The notes under the pieces are model-generated. The model was not told the origin of the DNA. It worked only from the letters and a program-made list of their open reading frames with translations, and did not search any database. 14,591 bases of DNA, taken from the NCBI GenBank assembly GCA_030425055.1, contig JAUHVN010000030.1, forward strand, positions 1-14,591, written 5' to 3'. The stretch is from Actinomycetes bacterium (GTDB taxonomy: Bacteria > Actinomycetota > Actinomycetes > Actinomycetales > Microbacteriaceae). The position numbers and the translations under genes were made by a program. How positions within the stretch are numbered: the first letter of the stretch is position 1; each line of letters starts with the position of its first letter. Positions 6,645 to 13,907 of the stretch are shown one piece after another.

Positions 6645-7640
6645 CTATCTCTCTCGGTGGCGGAGAGACGACAGCGTGACGGCGGCGATGATGATCAGGC
6701 CGGTCACGACCTGTTGGACATAGGCGTTGACGCCGAGGATGTTCAGCCCGTTGCTCATGACGCCGATGATCATGACGCCGACCATCGTTCCGCCGATATT
6801 GGCCGCGCCGGAGCGCACGACGGTCATCCCGAGGAACACCGCGGCGACCGAGAACAGCAGGTTGTCCTCCCCTTGGATCGCGCTCGCGCTTCCGAGCCTG
6901 GCTGCGAGAAGGATTCCGCCGATCGCTGAAACCAGGCCGGCGACCGCGAAGGCCATCAGCCGTGCTCGCCGGACGTTGACACCGGACAGCCGCGACACCT
7001 CGACGTTCCCACCCGTCGCGTACCAGCGGCGCCCGATGGTGGTGTACCGGAGCACGAACCACAGCGCGATCGAGATCAGGATCGCGATGAACACCGGCAG
7101 CGGGATCTCGAGGAACCGCCCTTGGCCGAGGTTGTTGAACTCTGCCGGAAGGCTGAACAGCGTCGTTCCGGAAGTGACGAGGAACGCCAGCCCGGTCACC
7201 GACGTCAGCGTCGCCAACGTCGCCACGAACGCCGAGAGATTGAGATAGGCGATGAGAAGGCCGTTCGCCAACCCGATGAGCAGCCCCACTGCCAGTCCCA
7301 TCAGTATCGCGACGGCCACAGGCACGCCGTCGAGCATGAGCGACGCCACGACCGCTCCCGCGAGCGCCGAGATGGCTGCGACGGACAGGTCGAAGTCACC
7401 GACCACCATCACGATCGTCTGGGCGCCGGCGATGATCGCGAGGATGGCGACCTGGTAGAGGATGTTCCGGACGTTGGTGAAGGTGAGGAACACATCGGGT
7501 CGCATCGCGAAGAAGAACACGACCAACGCGATGAGGGCGAGCACCGTGCCGCCCGAGAGGAGCGTCTGGCCGATCGAACGTCGCGGCACGGCGATCGTGT
7601 CGTTGGAGTCCTCGATGCCCGGGTTACGCATCGTCGTCAT
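6645..7640 (-). CDS. Ribose-type ABC transporter permease
   Basis: An integral membrane permease of the RbsC/BPD_transp_2 family, 331 residues from the chosen start. About nine to ten hydrophobic spans are visible, and GDFDLSVAAISALAGAVVA matches the conserved GxDLSVG-type loop of sugar permeases. As in the family, two copies would form the channel for the double ATPase and lipoprotein encoded beside it. ATG at 7640 is preferred because AAAGG lies nine bases upstream; an earlier ATG at 7658 has no good Shine-Dalgarno. From 7640 the gene overlaps the end of the ATPase gene by 17 bases, so translation is coupled. The substrate follows from the binding protein, not from the permease. Confidence 0.9.
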   Translation of the reverse strand: MTTMRNPGIEDSNDTIAVPRRSIGQTLLSGGTVLALIALVVFFFAMRPDVFLTFTNVRNILYQVAILAIIAGAQTIVMVVGDFDLSVAAISALAGAVVASLMLDGVPVAVAILMGLAVGLLIGLANGLLIAYLNLSAFVATLATLTSVTGLAFLVTSGTTLFSLPAEFNNLGQGRFLEIPLPVFIAILISIALWFVLRYTTIGRRWYATGGNVEVSRLSGVNVRRARLMAFAVAGLVSAIGGILLAARLGSASAIQGEDNLLFSVAAVFLGMTVVRSGAANIGGTMVGVMIIGVMSNGLNILGVNAYVQQVVTGLIIIAAVTLSSLRHRER

Positions 7641-9168
7641 GCGAATCCGCCTTTCCATAGCAGTAGCTGAGGAGAACCTCTTCGTCTGCGCCCTCCGCGG
7701 CGACCTCTCCCGATATGCGGCCCTCGTGCATGATCAGGATCCGGTCGCTCATCCCGATGAGCTCGGGAAGCTCGGAGCTGACCGCGATGACGGTCGTCCC
7801 GCCCGCGGCGAGTGCGCGGATCAGTCGATAGATCTCGGCCTTGGTTCCGACGTCGATCCCGCGGGTGGGCTCGTCCATCAGCAGGACGCTCGGCTTGCGC
7901 GCGAGCATCTTGGCGAGCACGACCTTCTGCTGGTTGCCGCCTGAGAGCTCCCCGACCGGCTGCCGCGACGTGCGGGCCTTGATCCGCAGATCGGCCATTC
8001 CCTTGTCGACGATGTCCGAGATCCGTGCGCCGGAGACGACACCCATGGTGCTGACGGCCGGGATGTTCGCGAGGGCGATGTTGTCTCGGATGGTCGAGGC
8101 GAGGATCACCCCCTGGCTGCGCCGCTCCTCGGGGACCAGAGCGATGCCGGCGTCCAGCGCGCGGCCGACGCTCGGCGAGTTGGGCAGCATACGGCCGTCG
8201 ACGGTGATGCTGCCGGCCACGTGCCGTTGGGCGCCGGAGAGGATGCGCAGCAGCTCGCTGCGGCCCGATCCGGCCAGTCCGCCGATTCCGAGCACTTCGC
8301 CCTTGTATGCCACGAAGGACACACCCTTGACACGCCGACCGTCCAGCTGCTCGACGGCGAGCGCCACCTCACCCGTCGCCGTCGCGCCGCGCTCCGGGTA
8401 GAGCTCGCCGGCCGCGCGGCCGACCATGTTCGAGATGACCTCGTCGATGTGGGAATCGGCGACATCCTTCGTCACGATCGTCTTGCCGTTGCGCATGATC
8501 GTGAGGCGATCGCACAGCTCGAAGACCTCCTCGAGGCGATGCGACACATAGACGATCGCCACCCCCTCGTCGCGCAGCCTGCGCAGCACCGAGAACAGCT
8601 CTGTGATCTCAGTGTCGGTGAGCGATGCCGTCGGCTCGTCGAGGATCAGTACCTGCGCGTCGGTGGCGAGCGCCCGCGCGAACGCGACCATGGTCTGCTG
8701 CACGGGCGAGAGCTCGCCGGCGAGCTTGCCGAGCGCTATCCGCTGATGGATGCGATCGAGCAGCTGCTTCGCCCGGCGACGGAGCGCGCCCCACCGGACG
8801 ATCCCGCCGCTGCTAGGCGTCTGGTCGCCGAGCAGGATGTTCTCGGCGACGCTCAGCGACGGGACGATCGACAGCTCCTGGTACAGGGCGACGATGCCGG
8901 CGCGCTTGGCCACGCGCACGTTCGCGAACTGCACGTCGTCGCCGGCCCGGCGGAGCGTGCCCGAGTCGGGGGCATAGATGCCGGTGAGGATCTTGATGAG
9001 TGTGGACTTGCCCGCCCCGTTCTCGCCGAGGAGAGCGTGGATCTCGCCCGGCAGGACCGACAGCTGCGCACCCTCGAGGGCGTGAACGCCGTCGAAGCGC
9101 TTGACGATGCCGACGGCCTCGAGGGCAGGAGCGGCATTGCGTGCGGTGGTCTCCTCGAGCCGACTCAT
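7624..9168 (-). CDS. Ribose-type ABC transporter ATP-binding protein (two ABC domains)
   Basis: A 514-residue fused double ATPase of the RbsA/MglA type that powers import. In domain 1, Walker A is GENGAGKST (48-56), the signature is LSPVQQ (153-158), Walker B is LILDEPT (174-180) and H210 ends the switch loop. In domain 2, Walker A is degenerate, GLAGSGRSE (297-305), as is usual in this family; the signature LSGGNQQ starts at 408 and MDEPTRG at 431. ATG at 9168 is chosen over 9201 because it gives an ATGA overlap with the stop of the alcohol dehydrogenase gene and has CAGGA four bases upstream. The carbohydrate-type domain organisation points to a sugar, polyol or similarly polar hydroxylated substrate. 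Confidence 0.93.
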   Translation of the reverse strand: MSRLEETTARNAAPALEAVGIVKRFDGVHALEGAQLSVLPGEIHALLGENGAGKSTLIKILTGIYAPDSGTLRRAGDDVQFANVRVAKRAGIVALYQELSIVPSLSVAENILLGDQTPSSGGIVRWGALRRRAKQLLDRIHQRIALGKLAGELSPVQQTMVAFARALATDAQVLILDEPTASLTDTEITELFSVLRRLRDEGVAIVYVSHRLEEVFELCDRLTIMRNGKTIVTKDVADSHIDEVISNMVGRAAGELYPERGATATGEVALAVEQLDGRRVKGVSFVAYKGEVLGIGGLAGSGRSELLRILSGAQRHVAGSITVDGRMLPNSPSVGRALDAGIALVPEERRSQGVILASTIRDNIALANIPAVSTMGVVSGARISDIVDKGMADLRIKARTSRQPVGELSGGNQQKVVLAKMLARKPSVLLMDEPTRGIDVGTKAEIYRLIRALAAGGTTVIAVSSELPELIGMSDRILIMHEGRISGEVAAEGADEEVLLSYCYGKADSHDDDA

Positions 9169-10235
9169 GACGTCCTGCCCGTCTCGTCGAGATCGTTGCA
9201 CCGGATCAGCACCTTGGGGTGTGCGCCCGACACGTGGGCTTCGAAGGCGGCGACCGCGTCGTCGAGATCGAAGACCGCCGCGGTGAGCTCGTCGAGGGCG
9301 AGCAGCGGGAGCAGCTGGAGCGCTCGAGGGAACGCGTACGGCGACACGAAGACCCCCGTAAGGGTGAGCTCCTTGAGATACAGGTAGTCGGAGAGATTGA
9401 GCGGCATCGCGAAGTCTTCCGGATACATCGCGCCGTACACGACGGTGGCTCCCTTGGCGGCGATGTCGAGCAGCCCGCCGACGGCGCGAGGGGACCCCGA
9501 GGCATCGACGACCACGTCGTAGCCGCGGCCGTCGGTGATCTCAGCGGCGCGAACGCCCTGATCTTCGCCCACGGGATCGATGACGAACTCGGCGCCGTGC
9601 CGCAGCGCCATCTCGCGACGCGCCGCGATCGGCTCGATCATCGTCAGCGACGTGGCGCCGAAGCGTCGCATCACCTGCAGAGCGAGCTGCCCGATCGGGC
9701 CGCCCCCGCACACGGCGACGCGATCTCCGACCCTCATCCGGGTCTTGTCGGCGATCCGCACAGCGACCGAGACCGGCTCGAGCAGGCATCCGGCGCGCAG
9801 CGACACCGCGTCGGGGAGCCGATAGACCTGAGACTCGTGCCAGGTGACCGTCTCGGCCATGCCGGGCCGGTTGTAGTCCTGGATGTGCTCGCAGAACTGC
9901 TGCCTGCCGTCTTGACAAGGCCGGCACGTTCCGCAGAAGCGGAGGAAATTGCCGGCGACGCGATCGCCGACGCCCAGGCCGTTCCGATGTGCATGCTCAC
10001 CGAGCTCTTCGATGACGCCCGACACCTCATGGCCGAGTCCGATCGGCACGTCCGTTCCGAAGAAGCCCTCCGCCAGGTGTGGATCCGAGCCGCAGATCGC
10101 GGCGTAGGCGACCCGGATGCGCACATCCTCGGGTCCCAGAGGCTGCCGAGGGAAGTCGACGACGTCCACCCGCCCCCGAGTCGACGGGTCGGGGTCGCGC
10201 AGGCTGCCGATCTTGGTGACGGCGACTGTCTTCAT
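9165..10235 (-). CDS. Zinc-dependent medium-chain alcohol/polyol dehydrogenase
   Basis: A 356-residue MDR-family dehydrogenase of the threonine/sorbitol-dehydrogenase type. Catalytic zinc residues C48 (ICGSD), H69-E70 (GHEVSG) and E153 (LLEPVSVA) are present. C101, C104, C107 and C115 form the structural zinc site. The Rossmann motif GGGPIG (177-182), with E201 at the end of the following strand, favours NAD(H). It would oxidise a secondary alcohol, plausibly giving the 2-ketone needed by the transketolase (inference). The start is ATG at 10235 with GGAGAG four bases upstream, 30 bases after the transketolase C-subunit stop. Its stop overlaps the ATPase start. Having both this enzyme and an SDR may serve two stereoisomers or two successive oxidations. 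Confidence 0.9.
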   Translation of the reverse strand: MKTVAVTKIGSLRDPDPSTRGRVDVVDFPRQPLGPEDVRIRVAYAAICGSDPHLAEGFFGTDVPIGLGHEVSGVIEELGEHAHRNGLGVGDRVAGNFLRFCGTCRPCQDGRQQFCEHIQDYNRPGMAETVTWHESQVYRLPDAVSLRAGCLLEPVSVAVRIADKTRMRVGDRVAVCGGGPIGQLALQVMRRFGATSLTMIEPIAARREMALRHGAEFVIDPVGEDQGVRAAEITDGRGYDVVVDASGSPRAVGGLLDIAAKGATVVYGAMYPEDFAMPLNLSDYLYLKELTLTGVFVSPYAFPRALQLLPLLALDELTAAVFDLDDAVAAFEAHVSGAHPKVLIRCNDLDETGRTS

Positions 10236-10265
10236 CGATCTCTCCGTTGCGCGGTGGCTTGTGGG

Positions 10266-11228
10266 TCAGGACGCGGCCAGCACTCGTCGGGTCGCGGCGA
10301 TCGTCGCTTCGAGCCCATAGCCGTACTTGTCGCGAAGCTGCTCGTCCTCGCCGAAGCCTGCATAGACCTGAGGGATGCCCAGGCGCTCGAACGCGTTCAG
10401 GCACACGCCGCGGTCGGCGATGACGTCCGCGATCCGCGTTGCGAGCCCGCCGTAGGCGAGGTGATCCTCGAGGACGACGAACCGGCCACCGGTCTCGTCC
10501 GCGCACTGCAGGATGAGATCCTCGTCGATCGGCTTCAGCGTGAACATGTCGACGACGCGCACGGATCGGCCGTCCGAGGCGAGCTGCTCAGCCGCCTCGA
10601 GCGCCTGCGCGACGGTCGTACCGTGCGTGAAGATGGTGGCGTCGGTCCCCGGGCGCGCGACGATCCCCTTCCCTATGCGCACATCGTGCTCGCCGGGTTC
10701 GTAGAGGACCTTGTCCTTCTTGCCCACGGCGAGTCGGATGTACAGAGGCCCCTGCATCGTCATCGACTGTCGGATCACCTCGCCGACCATCAGGGGGTCG
10801 CCGATGGAGGTGACCGTCATGTTCGTCAGCGAGCACATCAGCGATAGGTCCTCGACGGCGTAGTGGGTCGAGCCGCCGTTGCCGACGAGACCCCCGTGGG
10901 TGCCGATGATCTTGACGGGAAGGTTGGGGTAGCAGACGTCGCTGCGCACCTGCTCCAGTGCGCGCATGCTGAGGAAGGGCAGCATCCCGGAGACGACCGG
11001 GATGTTGCCGTCGTAGGCGAGGCCGGCGGCGATTCCGACGCTCACCTGCTCGGCGAGGCCGACATCGAGGAAGCGCTCGGGGTACTTGTCGCGGAACTCG
11101 ACGAGCGTCGCGCCGATGTCGGGGGTGATGACCCAGAGGTTCTCGTGGGTCTCGCCGAGCTCGGCCAGGGTCGATCCGATGACGGAGCGAGCGCCGAGGA
11201 ACTCGCCGAAGGTGAAGGTGACGGGCAT
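10266..11228 (-). CDS. Transketolase C-terminal subunit (split transketolase)
   Basis: This 320-residue protein carries the pyrimidine-binding and C-terminal domains of a thiamine diphosphate transketolase; its partner is the next gene upstream. E60 in DVGLAEQ is the conserved glutamate that activates ThDP. H111 in GTHGGL and H122 in STHY match active-site histidines recalled as H461 and H473 of E. coli transketolase. The aspartate of the usual GEDGPTHQ loop (D469), which contacts the 2-hydroxyl of hydroxyaldehyde substrates, is glycine here (G118 in GNGGSTHY). The pair should move a two-carbon ketol unit from a ketose to an aldose. AAGGAG lies eight bases before ATG, and the start overlaps the N-subunit stop as TGATG. 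Confidence 0.9.
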   Translation of the reverse strand: MPVTFTFGEFLGARSVIGSTLAELGETHENLWVITPDIGATLVEFRDKYPERFLDVGLAEQVSVGIAAGLAYDGNIPVVSGMLPFLSMRALEQVRSDVCYPNLPVKIIGTHGGLVGNGGSTHYAVEDLSLMCSLTNMTVTSIGDPLMVGEVIRQSMTMQGPLYIRLAVGKKDKVLYEPGEHDVRIGKGIVARPGTDATIFTHGTTVAQALEAAEQLASDGRSVRVVDMFTLKPIDEDLILQCADETGGRFVVLEDHLAYGGLATRIADVIADRGVCLNAFERLGIPQVYAGFGEDEQLRDKYGYGLEATIAATRRVLAAS

Positions 11229-12103
11229 CAGACGCTCTCCTTCTCTCGGGTGGAGTCGAGCGCAGCGAGCGCGCGCTCCAGGTCGGCGGCTCCGAGAGAG
11301 CCCGCGTGCCAGGCGAGATTGTGCTCCATGAAGTCGACACCCTTCCCCTTGACAGTTTCAGCGATGACCACGGTCGGTCGATCGGCATCGCTCGGCGGCA
11401 GCGCATCGATCGCTTCGACGAGCTGAGCCATGTCATGACCGTCGATCTCGACGACGTTCCACCCGAACGCGCGCCACTTGTCCGGATAGGGCTCGAATAC
11501 GACACGCTCCTCGGCGAAGCTCGTCATGAGCTGTCGATTTCGGTCGATGAAAGCGACGAGGTTGCCGAGCTCGTTGCTCCGCGCCGCCATCGCCGCCTCC
11601 CAGACCGAGCCCTCTCCGGTCTCCCCGTCCCCCATGAGGCACACCACCCGGTGGTCATCGCCGCGGTGGCGCGCGCTCAGCGCCATGCCCACCGCGAGCG
11701 GGAGTCCGTGGCCGAGCGAACCCGTCGAACACTCGACACCCGGCAACTGGACCTTGCAGGGATGCATGTCGTAGGCGCTGTCGAGTTGACCGTACGTGTC
11801 GACGATGCCCTCGTAGGAAAAGAATCCGCGCATGGCCATCGCGATGTACATGCATACGGCCGCGTGCCCCTTGCTCAGCACGAATCGGTCTCGGGCAGGG
11901 TTGGCGATGTCGTCGGGATCGACTCGGAGGCCGTATTGGTAGAGCGCGGTGAAGATGTCCGCAGCCGACAGGTCCCCTCCGATGTGAACGGCGCCCTCGT
12001 ATGTTCCGCACAGGTGCAGCAGCTTCCGGCGCAGTTCGTAGGCGAGGTCCTCGAGCTCGACGACGCTCGGTCGCTCGCGCTCGGCCAGGGGGTGCGTGCC
12101 CAT
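11228..12103 (-). CDS. Transketolase N-terminal subunit (split transketolase)
   Basis: The ThDP diphosphate-binding half of the split enzyme, 291 residues. H40 in AVHIGGDLSAADI and H80 in LSKGHAA are conserved transketolase histidines. GSLGHG (129-134 region) and the cofactor/Mg motif GDGE (158-161) with N189 about 28 residues later bind ThDP. KGKGVDFMEHN and WH near the C-terminus are typical. A standard bacterial transketolase is one chain of about 660 residues; split forms are common in catabolic operons, including AptAB for apulose 4-phosphate and SqwGH for sulfofructose. It is the first gene of the nine-gene unit. ATG at 12103 is chosen because AGGAGG lies six bases upstream; the ATG at 12118 begins before this Shine-Dalgarno and is unlikely. 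Confidence 0.9.
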   Translation of the reverse strand: MGTHPLAERERPSVVELEDLAYELRRKLLHLCGTYEGAVHIGGDLSAADIFTALYQYGLRVDPDDIANPARDRFVLSKGHAAVCMYIAMAMRGFFSYEGIVDTYGQLDSAYDMHPCKVQLPGVECSTGSLGHGLPLAVGMALSARHRGDDHRVVCLMGDGETGEGSVWEAAMAARSNELGNLVAFIDRNRQLMTSFAEERVVFEPYPDKWRAFGWNVVEIDGHDMAQLVEAIDALPPSDADRPTVVIAETVKGKGVDFMEHNLAWHAGSLGAADLERALAALDSTREKESV

Positions 12104-12109
12104 CGCATG

Positions 12110-12115
12110 CCTCCT
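12110..12115 (-). promoter_or_regulatory. Shine-Dalgarno of the transketolase operon
   Basis: A perfect AGGAGG on the - strand, six bases before ATG at 12103. It fixes the start of the N-subunit and is the strongest ribosome site seen in the window. Confidence 0.8.
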
Positions 12116-12214
12116 CATTGAATGACGCGGATGCCGACGACTTCGGTCTCGTCCTCGTCGACACTGACTCGGATCCCCGGCTTCCGCCGTGGGATGTGAG
12201 GTGAAGTTAGCACG

Positions 12215-12259
12215 AACTCATTTACAAGTAAACAAGAATGTACGTAAACTCATTTACAT
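12215..12259. promoter_or_regulatory. Candidate operator array in the divergent control region
   Basis: AACTCATTTACA occurs twice, at 12215-12226 and 12247-12258, exactly 32 bases apart, or about three helical turns. Each copy carries half of a small palindrome: TTTAC-AA-GTAAA at 12221-12232 and GTAAA-CTCA-TTTAC at 12244-12257. TACGTA lies at 12241-12246, and ATGTA/TACAT frame the right copy. The block is AT-rich within a GC-rich sequence and lies between the divergent transketolase operon and the second aldehyde dehydrogenase. The nearby MarR-family protein is the obvious candidate binder (inference). Confidence 0.7.
12221..12250 (+). promoter_or_regulatory. Possible sigma-70-type promoter of the second aldehyde dehydrogenase
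   Basis: TTTACA (12221-12226, five of six matches to TTGACA) and TAAACT (12245-12250, four of six to TATAAT) are 18 bases apart. If used, the left operator copy covers the -35 box and the right copy covers the -10 and start region, which fits repression. On the other strand TTTACT and TAACTT, 17 bases apart, are a weaker candidate for the operon. Both are by eye only. Confidence 0.4.
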
Positions 12260-12328
12260 CTCCACATCCGCCGTGTGCGGGTGCAGGATGGAGATCGACG
12301 AGAACGACACAGAGAGGTGGACGTCGAA

Positions 12329-13819
12329 ATGTCTGACACGGCAACAACCGCAGGTGTGCGGACGGGGTTGTTCATCGGGGGTGAGGAGCGTCATACGACG
12401 GAGACCCTCCAGATCGCGGATCCCGGCAAGCCGGGCGTGATCGTGGGAGAAGCGGCCGCGGCATCCGCCGAAGACGTCGCCGACGCGGTGGCCTCGGCCA
12501 AGCGGGCCTTTCCCGCGTGGGCGGCGCTGACGGCGCAGGAGCGCGCGAAGCACATGGCCGACGCCATCGCCGGCATCGCGGACGACCGCGACGACGACGC
12601 CGCGATCCTGTCTCAGGAGAACGGCAAGATCAGGATGGAGGCGTGGATCGACGCGCTCGTCTTCGAGATCCGATGGAACCTCGCACTGATGCTCGCGGAC
12701 GAGGTCGACAGCGGCCACGTCCTGCCGGCGATTCCGGGTGCCATTCCCGTGGACACCAAAGTCGCGTACCAGCCCCTCGGCGTCGTGACGGTGATCGTCC
12801 CGTTCAACTGGCCGATCGCGATCCTCGGGGCCGCGCTCCCCCACGCGCTGCTCGCCGGCAACACGGCGATCGTCAAGCCGCCGCTGACCGCGCCGCTGGC
12901 GACCGCGAAGCTCGTGCAGCGGGTCGCGGAGAAGCTTCCGCCGGGCGTCCTCAACATCGTGACCGGGAAGGACGAGAACCTGTCCGGCCTCATCCAGAAT
13001 TCCGACATCGCGAAGGTGTGCTTCACCGGCAGCGTGAATGGCGGAAAGCGGATGATGGAGATGGCGTCGAAGACGTTGACGCGCGTGACGCTCGAGCTCG
13101 GCGGAAACGACGCGGCGATCTTCCTGGAGGACGCCGTCGTCGACGACACTCACCTAGACCGTCTGTACGCGGCCGTGTACGACACAACCGGCCAGATCTG
13201 CATGAATGCGAAGCGCGTGTACGTGCACCGCTCACGACTGGACGAGGTGGTCGCCGGGTTGTCCGCCCGTCTCGAGAAGGCCGTGATCGGGTACGGGCTC
13301 GACGAGGGCACGACGATGCTCCACTCGTCCGCGCAGAAGGCGTTCGTGGAGGAGATCATCCAGGAGGCCAAGGACTCCGGAGCGGACGTGCGCGAGTTCG
13401 GCGAGTTGCCCGGAGGCGATCTCGCCGGCGGCAACTTCCTGCGACCCGCGATCGTGGTCGACCCCGACCCGGGTCTGCGGGTGGTCACTCAGGAGCAGTT
13501 CGGCCCCGTCATCCCCATCATCCCGTTCGACTCCGAGGAGGAGGCCGTTCGCATGGCCAACGACACGTGGGCCGGGCTCTGCGGTTCAGTCTGGACAGAC
13601 GATCCCGACTCGGCTCAGCGTGTGGGTGGCGCCCTCGAATGCGGGTACGTGTGGGTCAACGACCACGGTGCAACCCGTCTCGACCTGCGCGCACCGTTCG
13701 GGGGCATGAAGCAGTCCGGTATCGGCCGCGAGCAGGGAATCGAAGGCATCCGAGCCTTCCAGGACACCCGCTCGATCGCGACGATCGATCCGGACGCGCT
13801 CGCAGCGATGGCGCACTGA
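12329..13819 (+). CDS. Aldehyde dehydrogenase (ALDH superfamily), substrate unknown
   Basis: A complete 496-residue ALDH with N160 in PFNWPI, general base E256 in LELGGN, nucleophile C291 in GQICM, E389 in TQEQFGP and the C-terminal FGGMKQSGIGREQG. It converts an aldehyde to an acid with NAD(P). It differs clearly from the one at 2235-3728, so the cluster has two non-redundant ALDHs. One could act on the aldehyde released by transketolase and the other on glycolaldehyde, a hydroxyaldehyde or a precursor (inference). ATG at 12329 is preferred, with AGGTGG eight bases upstream; the GTG at 12275 lies just after the operators and would add 18 unlikely residues. The gene is divergent from the transketolase operon and shares its control region. 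Confidence 0.88.
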   Translation: MSDTATTAGVRTGLFIGGEERHTTETLQIADPGKPGVIVGEAAAASAEDVADAVASAKRAFPAWAALTAQERAKHMADAIAGIADDRDDDAAILSQENGKIRMEAWIDALVFEIRWNLALMLADEVDSGHVLPAIPGAIPVDTKVAYQPLGVVTVIVPFNWPIAILGAALPHALLAGNTAIVKPPLTAPLATAKLVQRVAEKLPPGVLNIVTGKDENLSGLIQNSDIAKVCFTGSVNGGKRMMEMASKTLTRVTLELGGNDAAIFLEDAVVDDTHLDRLYAAVYDTTGQICMNAKRVYVHRSRLDEVVAGLSARLEKAVIGYGLDEGTTMLHSSAQKAFVEEIIQEAKDSGADVREFGELPGGDLAGGNFLRPAIVVDPDPGLRVVTQEQFGPVIPIIPFDSEEEAVRMANDTWAGLCGSVWTDDPDSAQRVGGALECGYVWVNDHGATRLDLRAPFGGMKQSGIGREQGIEGIRAFQDTRSIATIDPDALAAMAH

Positions 13820-13827
13820 CACGACAC

Positions 13828-13876
13828 ACGAACCGGGATCCGGCCCCGCGACGCACGCGGTCGGATCCCGATTCGT
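13828..13876 (+). terminator. Long hairpin after the second aldehyde dehydrogenase
   Basis: Bases 13828-13842 pair with 13862-13876 at 14 of 15 positions. Inside, CCGCG (13846-13850) pairs with CGCGG (13856-13860) over a 5-base loop. It starts nine bases after the stop and ends 31 bases before the marR start. There is no clear T-run, so it could be an intrinsic terminator of the GC-rich kind, or an attenuating stem that lowers expression of marR read from the upstream promoter. Confidence 0.65.
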
Positions 13877-13907
13877 CTGTCACACTCGACCCCACGGAGG
13901 GAACCGC

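Noticed and set aside
5564..10235. A true ribose uptake operon (rbs)
   Set aside because: There is no rbsK or rbsD, key ribose-contacting residues of the binding protein are replaced, and the operon carries transketolase and redox enzymes instead.
9219..10847. Long open frame of 542 codons on the + strand
   Set aside because: It is antisense to the alcohol dehydrogenase and transketolase C-subunit, spans two real genes and their gap, and shows no domain.
10266..12103. Dihydroxyacetone synthase (formaldehyde-fixing transketolase)
   Set aside because: LigM passes its methyl group to tetrahydrofolate and does not release formaldehyde, no dihydroxyacetone kinase is present, and the known enzyme is a single chain.
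10266..12103. Apulose or sulfoquinovose transketolase pathway
   Set aside because: The apulose route needs an apulose kinase and the sulfoquinovose route a sulfoquinovosidase and sulfonate exporter; none is visible. Kept only as a precedent, since genes outside the window could change this.
12191..12270. AT-rich stretch as an attachment site, origin or mobile-element end
   Set aside because: It is short, has no integrase, transposase or DnaA-box array nearby, and is better explained as a divergent promoter with operators.
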